Below, piece after piece: positions 48,817 through 57,477 of a stretch of 64,000 nt of DNA. A program made the position numbers and the translations under genes. Source of the stretch: Vibrio sp. S9_S30 (GTDB lineage Bacteria; Pseudomonadota; Gammaproteobacteria; Enterobacterales; Vibrionaceae); the NCBI RefSeq assembly GCF_014694455.1, contig NZ_JAAUWT010000002.1:124001-188000 (forward strand), written 5' to 3'. Every line of letters begins with the position of its first letter. Position 1 is the stretch's first letter. The notes under the pieces are model-generated. The model ran no database searches and was not told where the DNA came from. It worked only from the letters and a program-made list of their open reading frames with translations.

Positions 48817-49217
48817 TATGCTTCTCCCAAAAATTCGTCATACAGTTCGATGAACGCTTCCACATTACGGTACAACGTCGCGATCTCAATCAAGACGCTC
48901 TCTTCTTTGGATTGAGAAGAAAGGGATCCGAACGCTACGTAGTAGTCGTTACCTGAAATGGTATTGATGCCGATGGTCGAAAGCGGGAACATTTTGTGAG
49001 TTCGTAGGATCTCATCGTTTAAGCCATTGACATCGTGCACTGACGATTGTGCAAATAGCAGCACCTCGACAATGATTTGCTCGCCTGCAACAGCAAGGTA
49101 TGCTTCTATGCCGTCTTCGTTTCGGATGACAATAGATTGAGAGGATTCGTTGTTTTCGACTGTCCAACCTTCATGATTAGAAAGTACAGGCACTAAGTCG
49201 TTGAGTGTCCAAGCCAT
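48816..49217 (-). CDS. yjfI: DUF2170 protein (YjfI-like)
   Basis: 133 residues, first gene of the yjf-like operon. MAWTLNDLVPVLSNHEGW, a central LRTHKMFPLSTIGI and the acidic C-terminus EAFIELYDEFLGEA fit DUF2170 (E. coli YjfI). Soluble; role unknown. It overlaps the PspA-like gene, which implies a functional pair. Confidence 0.85.
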   Translation of the reverse strand: MAWTLNDLVPVLSNHEGWTVENNESSQSIVIRNEDGIEAYLAVAGEQIIVEVLLFAQSSVHDVNGLNDEILRTHKMFPLSTIGINTISGNDYYVAFGSLSSQSKEESVLIEIATLYRNVEAFIELYDEFLGEA

Positions 49218-49524
49218 TTAGATATTCCTTTTATGTATGGAATTATTGTCTGTGCGGTATTCACAGCGTAAGTGTTAGGAGCCAACACCGCGCAAGTATA
49301 CGAGTTGATATGTACGGTATCATATTGTTCTAATATGGTGATTCATAGCCATAAATAAATTGAGCCACTCTACAAATTTAGACTTTTGTTATGCCCAAGA
49401 ACTTTGAGGTGGCCTGGGGAGAATGAGGTGGCTTGGGGAAAATCAGGTGACTTGAGTATCAGTGATGGTCTTGCCTACTCAAGCGAATTTATTGCTATGA
49501 GTTGTATCACGATAAGTCGCATTG
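49218..49524. other. Intergenic region with a short tandem repeat
   Basis: 307 bases. It probably holds the promoter of the yjf-like operon (A+T-rich around 49310-49380). Nearer 49400 three imperfect 19-base units are found (49405-49461). No gene is supported. Confidence 0.5.
49405..49461. repeat. Three imperfect 19-base tandem units
   Basis: Units begin TGAGGTGGCCTGGGG, TGAGGTGGCTTGGGG and TCAGGTGACTTGAG. The first two differ at 2 positions of 19; the third has drifted. Confidence 0.7.
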
Positions 49525-50232
49525 TCATGAGGCGGCGTGCTTCAAAAACGCTTCGGTCAACTGTTGGAATAGAGCATCAACCGTTGGGCGTTCTTTTATA
49601 TGTTCAAACAAAGAGGTATGGGCATCGGGCTCAATGAATCCGCTATGACCACATAGCTTGTTGCAAAGGTTAACTGGGGCGACAAGGTTTTCCATCACCG
49701 CATCAACGAGAATGCATGCTTGAGAAAGCACCACTCGACCGCCGTCTTTTTTGAGCAATACTCGTTGCGCCGTACCAACCACCTTCTTCCCGTTAATGTT
49801 TAGGTTGTAGTCGCCATCGCAGTAGGAGTGGGGCGTGGCATGTATATCAACCTTAACGCCCAGAGCGTGAAAAAACTGCGTCAGAATAAAGCACAAATTT
49901 TGATACGATTTCTGAATGTCATAGGGAACGCCTTTTTCCCATTGATAGAGGTGCGAGAGGTTGATGATACCCGGAACTTGCGGAACGGGTGCGCCCCCCG
50001 TTTTGCGTGACATAAGCCGCCATCCTAAGTTGTTTAGCTCCGATTCCAATTCTTCAGATGCGGCCCATTTCTTGCCAGATGGCAACACCAGCGTGGCGGT
50101 TTTCGCTTGCCAAAGCATCAGTACCTGAGAGAGCTCCCCCGATTGAACTTGTTTGAGCAGAATGCTCTCTTTTTCAAAAATATCGTCTACTTCAATACTC
50201 TTAAAACGAACCAATTTGTTTTTAGAAACCAT
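49525..50232 (-). CDS. Lipoate/biotin protein ligase-like protein (BPL/LplA/LipB fold)
   Basis: 235 residues. The core motif RKTGGAPVPQVPGIINLSH corresponds to the R-(R/K)-TGGG-x-V block of LplA-like ligases, and YNLNINGKKVVGTAQRV to the lysine-bearing strand (G-x-K-x-x-G-x-A). It is shorter than LplA and more like the single-domain octanoyl/lipoyl transferases. The TGGA-P replacement of TGGGAV is unusual and might alter activity. ATG 50232 is chosen; a GTG 4 codons earlier (50244) is possible. Its 5' end has a partial copy at 53935-53993. Confidence 0.75.
   Translation of the reverse strand: MVSKNKLVRFKSIEVDDIFEKESILLKQVQSGELSQVLMLWQAKTATLVLPSGKKWAASEELESELNNLGWRLMSRKTGGAPVPQVPGIINLSHLYQWEKGVPYDIQKSYQNLCFILTQFFHALGVKVDIHATPHSYCDGDYNLNINGKKVVGTAQRVLLKKDGGRVVLSQACILVDAVMENLVAPVNLCNKLCGHSGFIEPDAHTSLFEHIKERPTVDALFQQLTEAFLKHAAS
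50165..50225. repeat. Direct repeat within the ligase-like gene (left copy)
   Basis: About 60 bases from GCTCTC through TCTACTTCAATACTCTTAAA to TTTTTAG, roughly 85% identical to 53935-53993 in the same orientation. It encodes LVRFKSIEVDDIFEKES on the minus strand. Confidence 0.85.
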
Positions 50233-50244
50233 AGGTATATTCAC

Positions 50245-50569
50245 TTTGGGAATTGAATGATCGTCATATCGTGCGGAAGTCTCAGGATAGGGAAATCACG
50301 TCAATTACTCAAACTTTCTTGATTTGCCTTTTTACTCAATCGGCGAGCGATTTGAATTCATGCTGAAGAGCTGATTGATGATTAAATCCGCAATTAAAGA
50401 TAAGCAAGACGGTTACAATCTTGTTATTGATATTTTGATACATTTCTTTCTTTCATAACCATTTGATATGAGTCGCAAAAATACCAATTGTGATTTTTTT
50501 ATTAGTTATCACTGAACTAACCTTCGAGGGTTAAATTACAGATAGTCAAAAACTAAATAAAGGTTAGGT
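50245..50569. promoter_or_regulatory. Divergent promoter region, ligase-like gene and Ig-repeat lipoprotein
   Basis: About 325 bases, A+T-rich toward 50390-50510. AAAGGTTAGGT before ATG 50570 is a weak ribosome-binding site. No boxes assigned with confidence and no gene seen. Confidence 0.4.
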
Positions 50570-53500
50570 ATGGATAACAAAGTAAATGCAATGCAGGGAG
50601 TTGTAAGGTTTAAACTTTCTCGGTTGGCGGTGGCGTGTTTGGGAAGTTCGGTGCTGCTGACTGGTTGTATTTTTGATGATGATTCAAACAACGCTAGTAA
50701 TAGTGCCGCCCCTGTTCAAGTCAGCTTGCCGATTACCAGTGGGTTGCCCATTCAACTCGTTGTGAGCAATGGTGCTAACCAAGAGTCTGTTGGTGGGCTA
50801 AATGTTGATGCGCAATTCCAAATCGAAGGGCAAGATAGCAACGTAGACATTTCAATCATTGATTCTGACGGTATTGTTGTGGCGGGGTACAAGGATGGCG
50901 CTAGTTTTGTTTCTGGTGATATAAAAATTCCATCTTCAGGCTTTTTACCCCTGACATTAAAATCCGAGAACCTGAAAAAAGTAGACGAATCGTCCGTTAT
51001 TTTGAGTATGGTTGTTTCGGGAGAGGGCTTTTTCTCCAATGCGGCGACGTATGATCTTTTGTCTTCAGACACCTCTTTGCAAAATCGAGTGGAAGTATTG
51101 CCTAAATCGACCGCCCCTGACTTTGCTGGTGCGTTTGCTGAAGAAACCGTGCCGCTGAATGAGAACGTGGTGACCCAACAAGTGGTGATCAGTACTCCGA
51201 TCAAATCGATATCCACGTTATCAGGGCAAATTCTTGATAATGCTCAGATTTCCATAGATATACCAGCGAATACCGAATTTTTTGATAGTCATGGGAATCC
51301 ATTTGAACCAACGGGCGCGGTGAAAGCATCCGCAATGCTGGTCTCTGCTGATCCCAAAAGCCTTTCTGATAGCTCGAACAATCCTTTGTTTGCTTTCCCA
51401 GGTGGACTGGAAGTTAGCGGTATTGATGGGGCAACACCCTCAGACTTAAATAACGATTCTGAATTTAGTTTTATCAGTGCAGGCTTTGTTGCTATCGAAA
51501 TCAAAGACAGCTTAGGGAATCAAGTTTCTCAGTTCGGTGGGGACGGAATAAGCCTAAACTTTGAAGTGCCGAAAAGCACGGTTCACCCGAACACATCTCA
51601 ACCTCTAAAGTTGGAAGATGGATCCATCCCATTATGGAGCTACAACGAGAACACAGCGAAATGGTCCTATGAAGGGGAAGCGCTGATCACCGCTGAAAAT
51701 GCCAATACGTTTAGTGTGGTGAAAAAGATAACGCACTTGTCTTATTACAACCTTGATTGGTATGGAACAAACCGATGTAAGCTCGATGTCGATGTATTGG
51801 ACAAAGATGGGCAACCCAATAATCAGAGGTTGCGTCTTTCTTATGCTCGTAAAGATGGTGGTTGGGCTTATAAGCGATCAGGGTGGGGAAATGATCTAGA
51901 TAAATTGAACATTCAAAGAGTCCCAGCCTTCGCAGGTACGTTCGATTTGTTGGATAGCAGCGGAAATAGCCTGTTGGCTTCCATAGAAGTGGATGGGCAA
52001 AGTATCGCGGTTGGAAGTGGAGAAAAAGGCGTTAAGCTTGAGGATTTTTGTTTTGGTGAAACGAACGATGCGTCAAAGTCCTTCACAGCACACCTAAACA
52101 TTAAGAACCCTCCAAGAATAAACCTGAAACCAAGTGTGGAGCTGGTTTGCCCGACGGACACAACCAAAACAGCAAGCGCAACCAGTGGGCGTTACTACTT
52201 GTATGAAGGTTACTCGTATATCCAGCAAGGGCAGGTGTCTAATGGCGAGTTAGATTTGCAGAATTTAACGGAAAATGCGCAGTATAAATTGTATTACTAC
52301 GGCAGCAATGCTCGTAGTCGATTAGAATTTACCGCGTCTGACTCCCTGACGTCACTTCAATTTCCGGATCTCTCTCTTTGCCCGACAGTGAATCAAACCT
52401 TGCATACACGACTCGTTTGCTTGGACAGTAACCGAACGGTCATCAAGCAGAAACCAGCGCCATTAAGCCGCTATTGGGCATACGACGAAAGCTATTCGCA
52501 GTATATGAGAGGAAACAGCAATGAGAATGGTAATGCGACGCTAGATAAGATTGTTGAAGGCGTTAATTACTACGCAAGTGCTTACCTCAGAGACAATAAC
52601 CGTTGGTACAGTGGTCGGCTTTCTACTCCGTTTGTTGGCAGTAGTTCACAAACCGCCACCGTAGATATGGCACTTAGAAGCACAGACACCTTCTGTACTA
52701 CAGATGAACCTGTCGATTATGCGCAAACCGAATTGTCGAGTTCTTCGGCATCGGCAAACGCCAATGGCATCGACACTGTTACCATTACGGTTCAAGAAAA
52801 AGACCAATATGGGAATTCACGAGGCAGTAATACAGGCACTCTAACCCTCAGCGCCTCTCCTGCAAGTGGAGTGACGATTGATAACATTCAATCCCATGGT
52901 GATGGCACCTATACGGCGGTTGTGTCTTCATCGGTTGCCAGTGATATTGTGATATCAGGAAGCATTGACGGTAATGCCATTGCGGATACGGCTTCAATTG
53001 ATTTTGTGCCAGCGTTAGATGTGAGCCAAACAACTCTTACCTTAAGCACCAATAGCGTTGCTGCGGATGGTTCAAGCGAAGTGATTGCCACGGTTACTCT
53101 AAAAGATTACGCGGGACAGCCTTTTGTGCCTACAAGTGGAACAGTGAGCTTTGCTACAACAGGTACTGTGAATGGCTCAGGTGTAACGAATCAAGGTGGA
53201 GGTGTGTTTACCGAAGCATTTACATCCACAACCGCAGGTTCAGTCACCATCACGCCGAAACTGAATAGTACGGATTTGGCAGCAGCACAGTCCGTTACTT
53301 TCACTTCTGCGGGGCCAGACTTAGCCCAGTCGACCATCACAGTGAACAGCTCTGCGACCAAGTTAGGCAGCGCATTGCAGTTAACGGTGACGTTGAAAAA
53401 ATCAGACGGCTCTGATTACAGCCAAAGTGGCGGTACGTTAGTACTGACGTCTTCTCCTTCCAGTATAACGTATAGCGTGGTTGACAATGGTGACGGTACC

Positions 53501-53893
53501 TACACCGCGACCGTGAATGGTACGACGGCCACCAGCTACGTTATTACTGCAAATGTGGGGGGAGATAACCTAACGAATACCGTGAGTGTTGCCTTTACTC
53601 AAGTGGATGCCGGGAACGTGGAGATGACCTCTGGTGTGACTGTACCCAATGGAGGTACAGGGCAAATCACAGTGGTTCTGAAACAATCCGATGGCAGCAA
53701 TGTTGGGCATGGCGGGCATTCAGTCGCCATTGCATCAGCCAGCTCAGTGTTTGCCTCTGCAGCAACCACGGACAATAACGATGGGACTTATGGGTTAAAC
53801 GTGACATGTAACTTAACCGGTTTCACCGCACCAATTACTGTTGAAGTCGATGGCAGCAGCATTGGTACGTTCATGTTAACTTGTAATGCATAA
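50570..53893 (+). CDS. Large surface lipoprotein with invasin-like Ig repeats
   Basis: 1107 residues. The signal peptide ends LLTGC at about residue 33, so it is lipid-anchored. Residues about 50-500 are beta-rich with no recognised family. About 510-710 hold two related Cys-bearing modules (VELVCPTD..., TRLVCLDSN...), each with a Tyr-rich YY/W core. From about 716 to the end are four Ig-like bacterial repeats of about 95 residues starting near 716, 814, 914 and 1012. Each has a D(N/S)GDGTYTA-type strand (SHGDGTYTAVV, DNGDGTYTATV, DNNDGTYGLNV), as in invasin/intimin domains. It is likely an adhesin or surface scaffold. No partner genes; bracketed by direct repeats. Confidence 0.8.
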   Translation: MDNKVNAMQGVVRFKLSRLAVACLGSSVLLTGCIFDDDSNNASNSAAPVQVSLPITSGLPIQLVVSNGANQESVGGLNVDAQFQIEGQDSNVDISIIDSDGIVVAGYKDGASFVSGDIKIPSSGFLPLTLKSENLKKVDESSVILSMVVSGEGFFSNAATYDLLSSDTSLQNRVEVLPKSTAPDFAGAFAEETVPLNENVVTQQVVISTPIKSISTLSGQILDNAQISIDIPANTEFFDSHGNPFEPTGAVKASAMLVSADPKSLSDSSNNPLFAFPGGLEVSGIDGATPSDLNNDSEFSFISAGFVAIEIKDSLGNQVSQFGGDGISLNFEVPKSTVHPNTSQPLKLEDGSIPLWSYNENTAKWSYEGEALITAENANTFSVVKKITHLSYYNLDWYGTNRCKLDVDVLDKDGQPNNQRLRLSYARKDGGWAYKRSGWGNDLDKLNIQRVPAFAGTFDLLDSSGNSLLASIEVDGQSIAVGSGEKGVKLEDFCFGETNDASKSFTAHLNIKNPPRINLKPSVELVCPTDTTKTASATSGRYYLYEGYSYIQQGQVSNGELDLQNLTENAQYKLYYYGSNARSRLEFTASDSLTSLQFPDLSLCPTVNQTLHTRLVCLDSNRTVIKQKPAPLSRYWAYDESYSQYMRGNSNENGNATLDKIVEGVNYYASAYLRDNNRWYSGRLSTPFVGSSSQTATVDMALRSTDTFCTTDEPVDYAQTELSSSSASANANGIDTVTITVQEKDQYGNSRGSNTGTLTLSASPASGVTIDNIQSHGDGTYTAVVSSSVASDIVISGSIDGNAIADTASIDFVPALDVSQTTLTLSTNSVAADGSSEVIATVTLKDYAGQPFVPTSGTVSFATTGTVNGSGVTNQGGGVFTEAFTSTTAGSVTITPKLNSTDLAAAQSVTFTSAGPDLAQSTITVNSSATKLGSALQLTVTLKKSDGSDYSQSGGTLVLTSSPSSITYSVVDNGDGTYTATVNGTTATSYVITANVGGDNLTNTVSVAFTQVDAGNVEMTSGVTVPNGGTGQITVVLKQSDGSNVGHGGHSVAIASASSVFASAATTDNNDGTYGLNVTCNLTGFTAPITVEVDGSSIGTFMLTCNA

Positions 53894-53914
53894 TTCGTTC
53901 TATTTACTTACCAT

Positions 53915-53941
53915 AGAGCCAACATTTTGTTGGCTCTCATT
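53915..53941 (+). terminator. Terminator after the Ig-repeat lipoprotein gene
   Basis: AGAGCCAACA TTT TGTTGGCTCT stem followed by CATTTT. The right arm merges with the start of the duplicated ligase fragment. Confidence 0.8.
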
Positions 53942-53993
53942 TTCAAAAATATCTTCTACTTCAATACTCTTAAAACGAACTAGTTAATTTTTA
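53935..53993 (-). pseudogene. Truncated 5' fragment of the lipoate-ligase-like gene (right direct-repeat copy)
   Basis: The minus strand reads LVRFKSIEVEDIFENES, against LVRFKSIEVDDIFEKES in the intact gene at 49525-50232, with a TAA just upstream instead of the start region. Roughly 85% DNA identity over about 60 bases. It is a non-functional remnant. Confidence 0.8.
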
Positions 53994-54135
53994 GGTGCCA
54001 AGATAAAAGCTTTGTGAGGTTTGGTTATTCGGGTAGTAATAGGAATTTGTGTGGGAATAAAACTCGGTTACAAATACAACACAAAAGATCGGCTTACCAA
54101 AATATAAGGTGGAGAGTAAGCCGAAATTAAATAAT

Positions 54136-54209
54136 CTCAGCTCTGGAGAACAGAATACCTTTCTAGCTGCTGCTTCTGTCGCTAGCTTTATTGAATCTAC
54201 TTGCAATAG
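54136..54209. repeat. Dispersed intergenic repeat, copy 2
   Basis: CTCAGCTCTGGA to CTTGCAATAG, about 80% identical to 30918-30990. The minus strand contains RKVFCSPELRL. Confidence 0.75.
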
Positions 54210-54326
54210 ACTCGTCTCACTACTAGCAAAAAATACAGGCTAGAAATATCGTAAAACTGAGTGTGTTTCATTCAATATTTGGTACCGTTTTTCTTAATCC
54301 AGAGCGGAGTTTAAATAGACGAATTC

Positions 54327-55433
54327 TTAGTGGTCGATCATATCGAACAGAACTTTGATGGCGTGGGTTTCAACAGCACCTGAATTGAAACCATACATGT
54401 GACCATATTTGGGTTCTAATGCTTCTCGCACACCGGCTGAAATAGAATCTTGCCAGCGTTTCACCCAGATAAAGTGGTTACCATCTGCTAGCTGGGGTTG
54501 ATAAGGGGCGATGTTGAGTTGTTTACCTACTTCGGTTCTCAGATCTTCGATATACTCCAAAAGCTTTCTTACATCTTCGGGTGAACCGATGTTACCGTGA
54601 CCACCGTTTACGTATTTCCAGTGACCGCGCTCTCCTTTCTTCAATAAGAATCTAAGGTCTTCTTCATAGCCATGGAAGTTTTCGGCACCAGCAAAATTGT
54701 AGAAGGGCAGTTGGTCTGGGTTAATCATGTCTGCAAAATGCATGACCTTATCGTTTTGTATCCAAATCATGGTGTTATCTGGTGTATGACCATGCCCTTT
54801 GGGCGCAATGAAGCGCACACGTTGGTCACCAAACTTAATGGTTTTGCCACGTTTGTACTGTTGCACCTTCGTTGGTAATGGAATCTTGGCTTCTATTTCA
54901 CCGTTGTCGTTTCTTGTGGTGTGGTGCATGATTTTGTCGTACACCGCCTGACTAGCGTAAATTTCTAACTTTTCTGACTGGTTCTTGTCCACGTAATCCT
55001 GAATGGCCGAGGCCCCTTCAACGTGGTCCAAATGGTAATGTGAATAAACCATTGCGGTTATCGGTTTATTAGTTATTTGCTTGACCGCTTTTAATACTGT
55101 CGCAACACGGTCGGCACCCAACGGGTCAATAAGCATGACTCCGGCTTTTTTGTCTACCACAACCGTGGTGTTGTAGTAATTCACTCCCACCCAGTAAGTG
55201 TTGTTCCCAAGCTTTTGAATCGTAGCTTTTTCATTGTCGAACTGAAGTTCAAACAAATTATCTATCTTTTGCCCTGGCTGAATAGATTGAGTGATAGACG
55301 GCGAAACATATTCCGCTTTCACTTGTCCTACATCGGGGAAATAAATCTCTTGATTATGGTGATGAGCCATTGCTCCTGTGCTAATAAGAGCAAGATAAAG
55401 TGGAGCAAGTGATCTTAATGGTTTTAGTTGCAT
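54327..55433 (-). CDS. Exported metallo-beta-lactamase-fold hydrolase
   Basis: 368 residues with a signal peptide (cleavage after AMA-HHH). The zinc motif HYHLDHVEGA (HxHxDH), a later GHGHTPDNTMIW and HFADMINPDQ give further metal ligands, and VNGGHGNIGSPEDV contributes the last His. It belongs to the broad MBL-fold hydrolases related to alkylsulfatase/quorum-quenching groups; the substrate cannot be told. It is divergent from a LysR gene that probably regulates it. Confidence 0.85.
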   Translation of the reverse strand: MQLKPLRSLAPLYLALISTGAMAHHHNQEIYFPDVGQVKAEYVSPSITQSIQPGQKIDNLFELQFDNEKATIQKLGNNTYWVGVNYYNTTVVVDKKAGVMLIDPLGADRVATVLKAVKQITNKPITAMVYSHYHLDHVEGASAIQDYVDKNQSEKLEIYASQAVYDKIMHHTTRNDNGEIEAKIPLPTKVQQYKRGKTIKFGDQRVRFIAPKGHGHTPDNTMIWIQNDKVMHFADMINPDQLPFYNFAGAENFHGYEEDLRFLLKKGERGHWKYVNGGHGNIGSPEDVRKLLEYIEDLRTEVGKQLNIAPYQPQLADGNHFIWVKRWQDSISAGVREALEPKYGHMYGFNSGAVETHAIKVLFDMIDH

Positions 55434-55499
55434 ATTTTTCTCCTTATTTCGAAAGCCATGCTAAAGAAACTCAAAATAATGCTCCAATGCACGGTTGGT

Positions 55500-55510
55500 A
55501 TAACCGTTAT
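55500..55510. promoter_or_regulatory. Possible LysR operator
   Basis: ATAAC-C-GTTAT inverted repeat in the 109-base divergent region between the MBL-fold gene and the LysR gene. Position and symmetry fit a LysR-type binding site; untested. Confidence 0.35.
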
Positions 55511-55542
55511 GCGTATACTGAATAAAACAAAAGAAGAACTTT

Positions 55543-56460
55543 ATGGTCGAGCAACATTTAAACCTAAGAAAAATAGATCTTAACTTGCTGCCTATTTTGG
55601 AAAAACTGCTTGAGCTCAAACACGTGAGTGAAGCAGCCAAAGTACTCGGAATGAGCCAACCAGCCGTTAGTCGGACGCTTAACCGACTACGAGAGCTGTT
55701 TCACGATCCATTGTTGGTAAGAGTGGGGACGAGGTACGAACTTACCGCTAAAGCGAAAGCGCTGGAAGTGGCATTGGTTCCAGTAAACCGGCAAATCCGA
55801 GGGTTGCTCAATCAAGTGCCCTTTGAGCCAGCAAGTGCAGAAGGGGTGTTTACTATTGGGGCTTTGGATTTTGAAATCATGATGCTGATTCCAGCGTTAC
55901 TAGAGAAAGTCCGGAAAGAAGCCCCGAAACTCCGAGTGGAGTCGATGCATTACAACGCCGACATCCCCATTCATGAATACTTAGAAAAGCATGCCGACTT
56001 ACTGCTGTACTCCACCAACAATTGCGTCGACTATGTCTACAAGCAGAGGCTATTCAGTGACAACTACGCGGTGATCATGTGCAACAATCACCCGCTTAGC
56101 CAAGCGCCTCTGACACTTGAAAGTTACAGCCATGCCCAGCATGTGATCATTTCAACGAATGGTATTGCAGAAACGTCAATAGACAGAAAGTTGACTAGGC
56201 TGGGGCGGAGCCGAACGGTGATTAGTGCGATTCCACACTTTTCTTTAGCGCCCGATATTGTCGCCAATACCGATCTGATTATCACCTTGCCCACAAGGCT
56301 ACTCGGTAAGCTTTCACCCCACTACGACTTTCACCAGACTAGCCTACCTTTTGATATGCATGACTTTCAAGTCGACCAGTTTTGGCATTCAATTCATAAG
56401 CAAGATGCCTTACACAAGTGGATGCGAGATGCCCTAAAAACCGTGGCTGATTCCCTTTAA
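55543..56460 (+). CDS. LysR-family transcriptional regulator
   Basis: 305 residues. The N-terminal winged helix is LNLLPILEKLLELKHVSEAAKVLGMSQPAVSRTLNRLRELF (key part: MSQPAVSRTLNRLR). The C-terminal substrate-binding fold runs to residue 300. The pattern DPLLVRVGTRYELTAKA is of the NodD/SyrM-like subgroup. Divergent from the MBL-fold hydrolase gene, which is the probable target. Confidence 0.9.
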   Translation: MVEQHLNLRKIDLNLLPILEKLLELKHVSEAAKVLGMSQPAVSRTLNRLRELFHDPLLVRVGTRYELTAKAKALEVALVPVNRQIRGLLNQVPFEPASAEGVFTIGALDFEIMMLIPALLEKVRKEAPKLRVESMHYNADIPIHEYLEKHADLLLYSTNNCVDYVYKQRLFSDNYAVIMCNNHPLSQAPLTLESYSHAQHVIISTNGIAETSIDRKLTRLGRSRTVISAIPHFSLAPDIVANTDLIITLPTRLLGKLSPHYDFHQTSLPFDMHDFQVDQFWHSIHKQDALHKWMRDALKTVADSL

Positions 56461-56610
56461 AAAGGCAGCAACCCCTAGGGCTATTCCTAGTGTATCAGTA
56501 CTTGAGACAAGTAGGCAGGGCGCGCCAGTAGCGGTGTGTTTAGGTGAACTTACCTCCGTTTAGATCTGCCTTATGAAGATAACTTAGCATCGCTGAGTGT
56601 ATTCAATAAC

Positions 56611-56988
56611 ATGAACGATTTGGTCACCTTAGGAATCCGGTCTTCATCGACGTTGGATGCTGTTTTAACGGGTGTTACCTATATTGAGGTTCTGTTAAAA
56701 GAGATCTTCGATGAAGAGTCAGCAAGTTCACCTTCACTTTTGGTTGCCGTGAAAGAAGTGCGTGAGGGCTCTTTAGAAATTATCGTCGAGCTCTTCAATA
56801 ACCCTTTGGTCTACGCGGCGGCGGGTCTTAAATTTTTAAAAGACTACCCCAAATATTGCGAGAGTATAAACCTCGTGGTTTCACAGCTAAAAAGCATTTG
56901 GAAGAAGAAAGAGCCGGAACAAGAGCAATCTGACATTGTGCTGGATGTAACCTTCAAGCAAGCGCTTAATGAGAGGCGGAAAAAGTAA
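56611..56988 (+). CDS. Hypothetical protein next to ssrA
   Basis: 125 residues. The N-terminal half is mixed, with VREGSLEIIVELFNNPLVYAAAG suggesting a beta-strand followed by a weakly hydrophobic helix; the C-terminus is basic and helical. No family recognised. It lies about 55 bases beyond the 3' end of ssrA, where integrated elements often sit. No ribosome-binding site is obvious before ATG 56611, so translation is uncertain. Confidence 0.45.
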   Translation: MNDLVTLGIRSSSTLDAVLTGVTYIEVLLKEIFDEESASSPSLLVAVKEVREGSLEIIVELFNNPLVYAAAGLKFLKDYPKYCESINLVVSQLKSIWKKKEPEQEQSDIVLDVTFKQALNERRKK

Positions 56989-56995
56989 AATGCTC

Positions 56996-57033
56996 AACAA
57001 AAAGCCCGCTAACTCTATGAGCTAGCGGGCTTT
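56996..57033 (-). terminator. Terminator after ssrA
   Basis: AAAGCCCGCTA / TAGCGGGCTTT stem; on the minus strand it is followed by TTTTTGTTG. Confidence 0.85.
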
Positions 57034-57042
57034 CCAAACGTT

Positions 57043-57409
57043 TGGTGGAGCTGGCGGGAGTTGAACCCGCGTCCGAAAATCATTCATCATTGGCACTACA
57101 TGCTTAGTCGATCTTTAATTTCACCATCCACCTGCGAACCGACACGCTAGTAAATGACTATCCTGAATTAGAATTCGCGCTTTTCCTCTCAGGCGGGAGA
57201 AGCCACGCTAGCTAGTTTGGGTTTGACTCTTTGTAATTCCCCGTCTTACAAGCGGAAGCTAGGGCAAAGAGGCTCTGAGCAGGGTATTAAGCTGCTAGTG
57301 CGTAGTTTTCGTCGTTTGCGACTATTTTTTTGCGGCTTTTTACGTGGCAAACCGCCCCACGGCATGCACCTCAGACTGCAGTATTCCCGTCGAATCCTAA
57401 ATCAGCCCC
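57043..57409 (-). ncRNA. ssrA: Transfer-messenger RNA (tmRNA)
   Basis: 367 nt. The 5' end GGGGCTGATTTAGGATTCGA and the 3' end CGCCAGCTCCACCA form the tRNA-Ala-like part, with GGTTCAACTCCCGCC as the T-arm. The tag frame (57322 to 57287) encodes ANDENYALAA and ends in TAA. It rescues stalled ribosomes with SmpB, encoded directly upstream. Confidence 0.97.
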
Positions 57410-57423
57410 AAAGTGTAGGTTGC

Positions 57424-57451
57424 ATAGTACCAGAAAACCTTAGGCTGTCTA
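57424..57451 (-). promoter_or_regulatory. Likely ssrA promoter
   Basis: TAGACA (57451-57446), 16-base spacer, TACTAT (57429-57424) upstream of the tmRNA 5' end. It is a reasonable sigma-70 match. Confidence 0.5.
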
Positions 57452-57477
57452 GCACCGTGCAACTCAAGTGGTCAAGA

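Larger units (their letters stand above)
53894..54326. other. Gap holding a terminator, a ligase gene fragment and a dispersed repeat
   Basis: 433 bases. In order: terminator (53915-53941), truncated copy of the ligase-like gene start (53935-53993) and the dispersed repeat (54136-54209). No intact gene. Confidence 0.6.
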
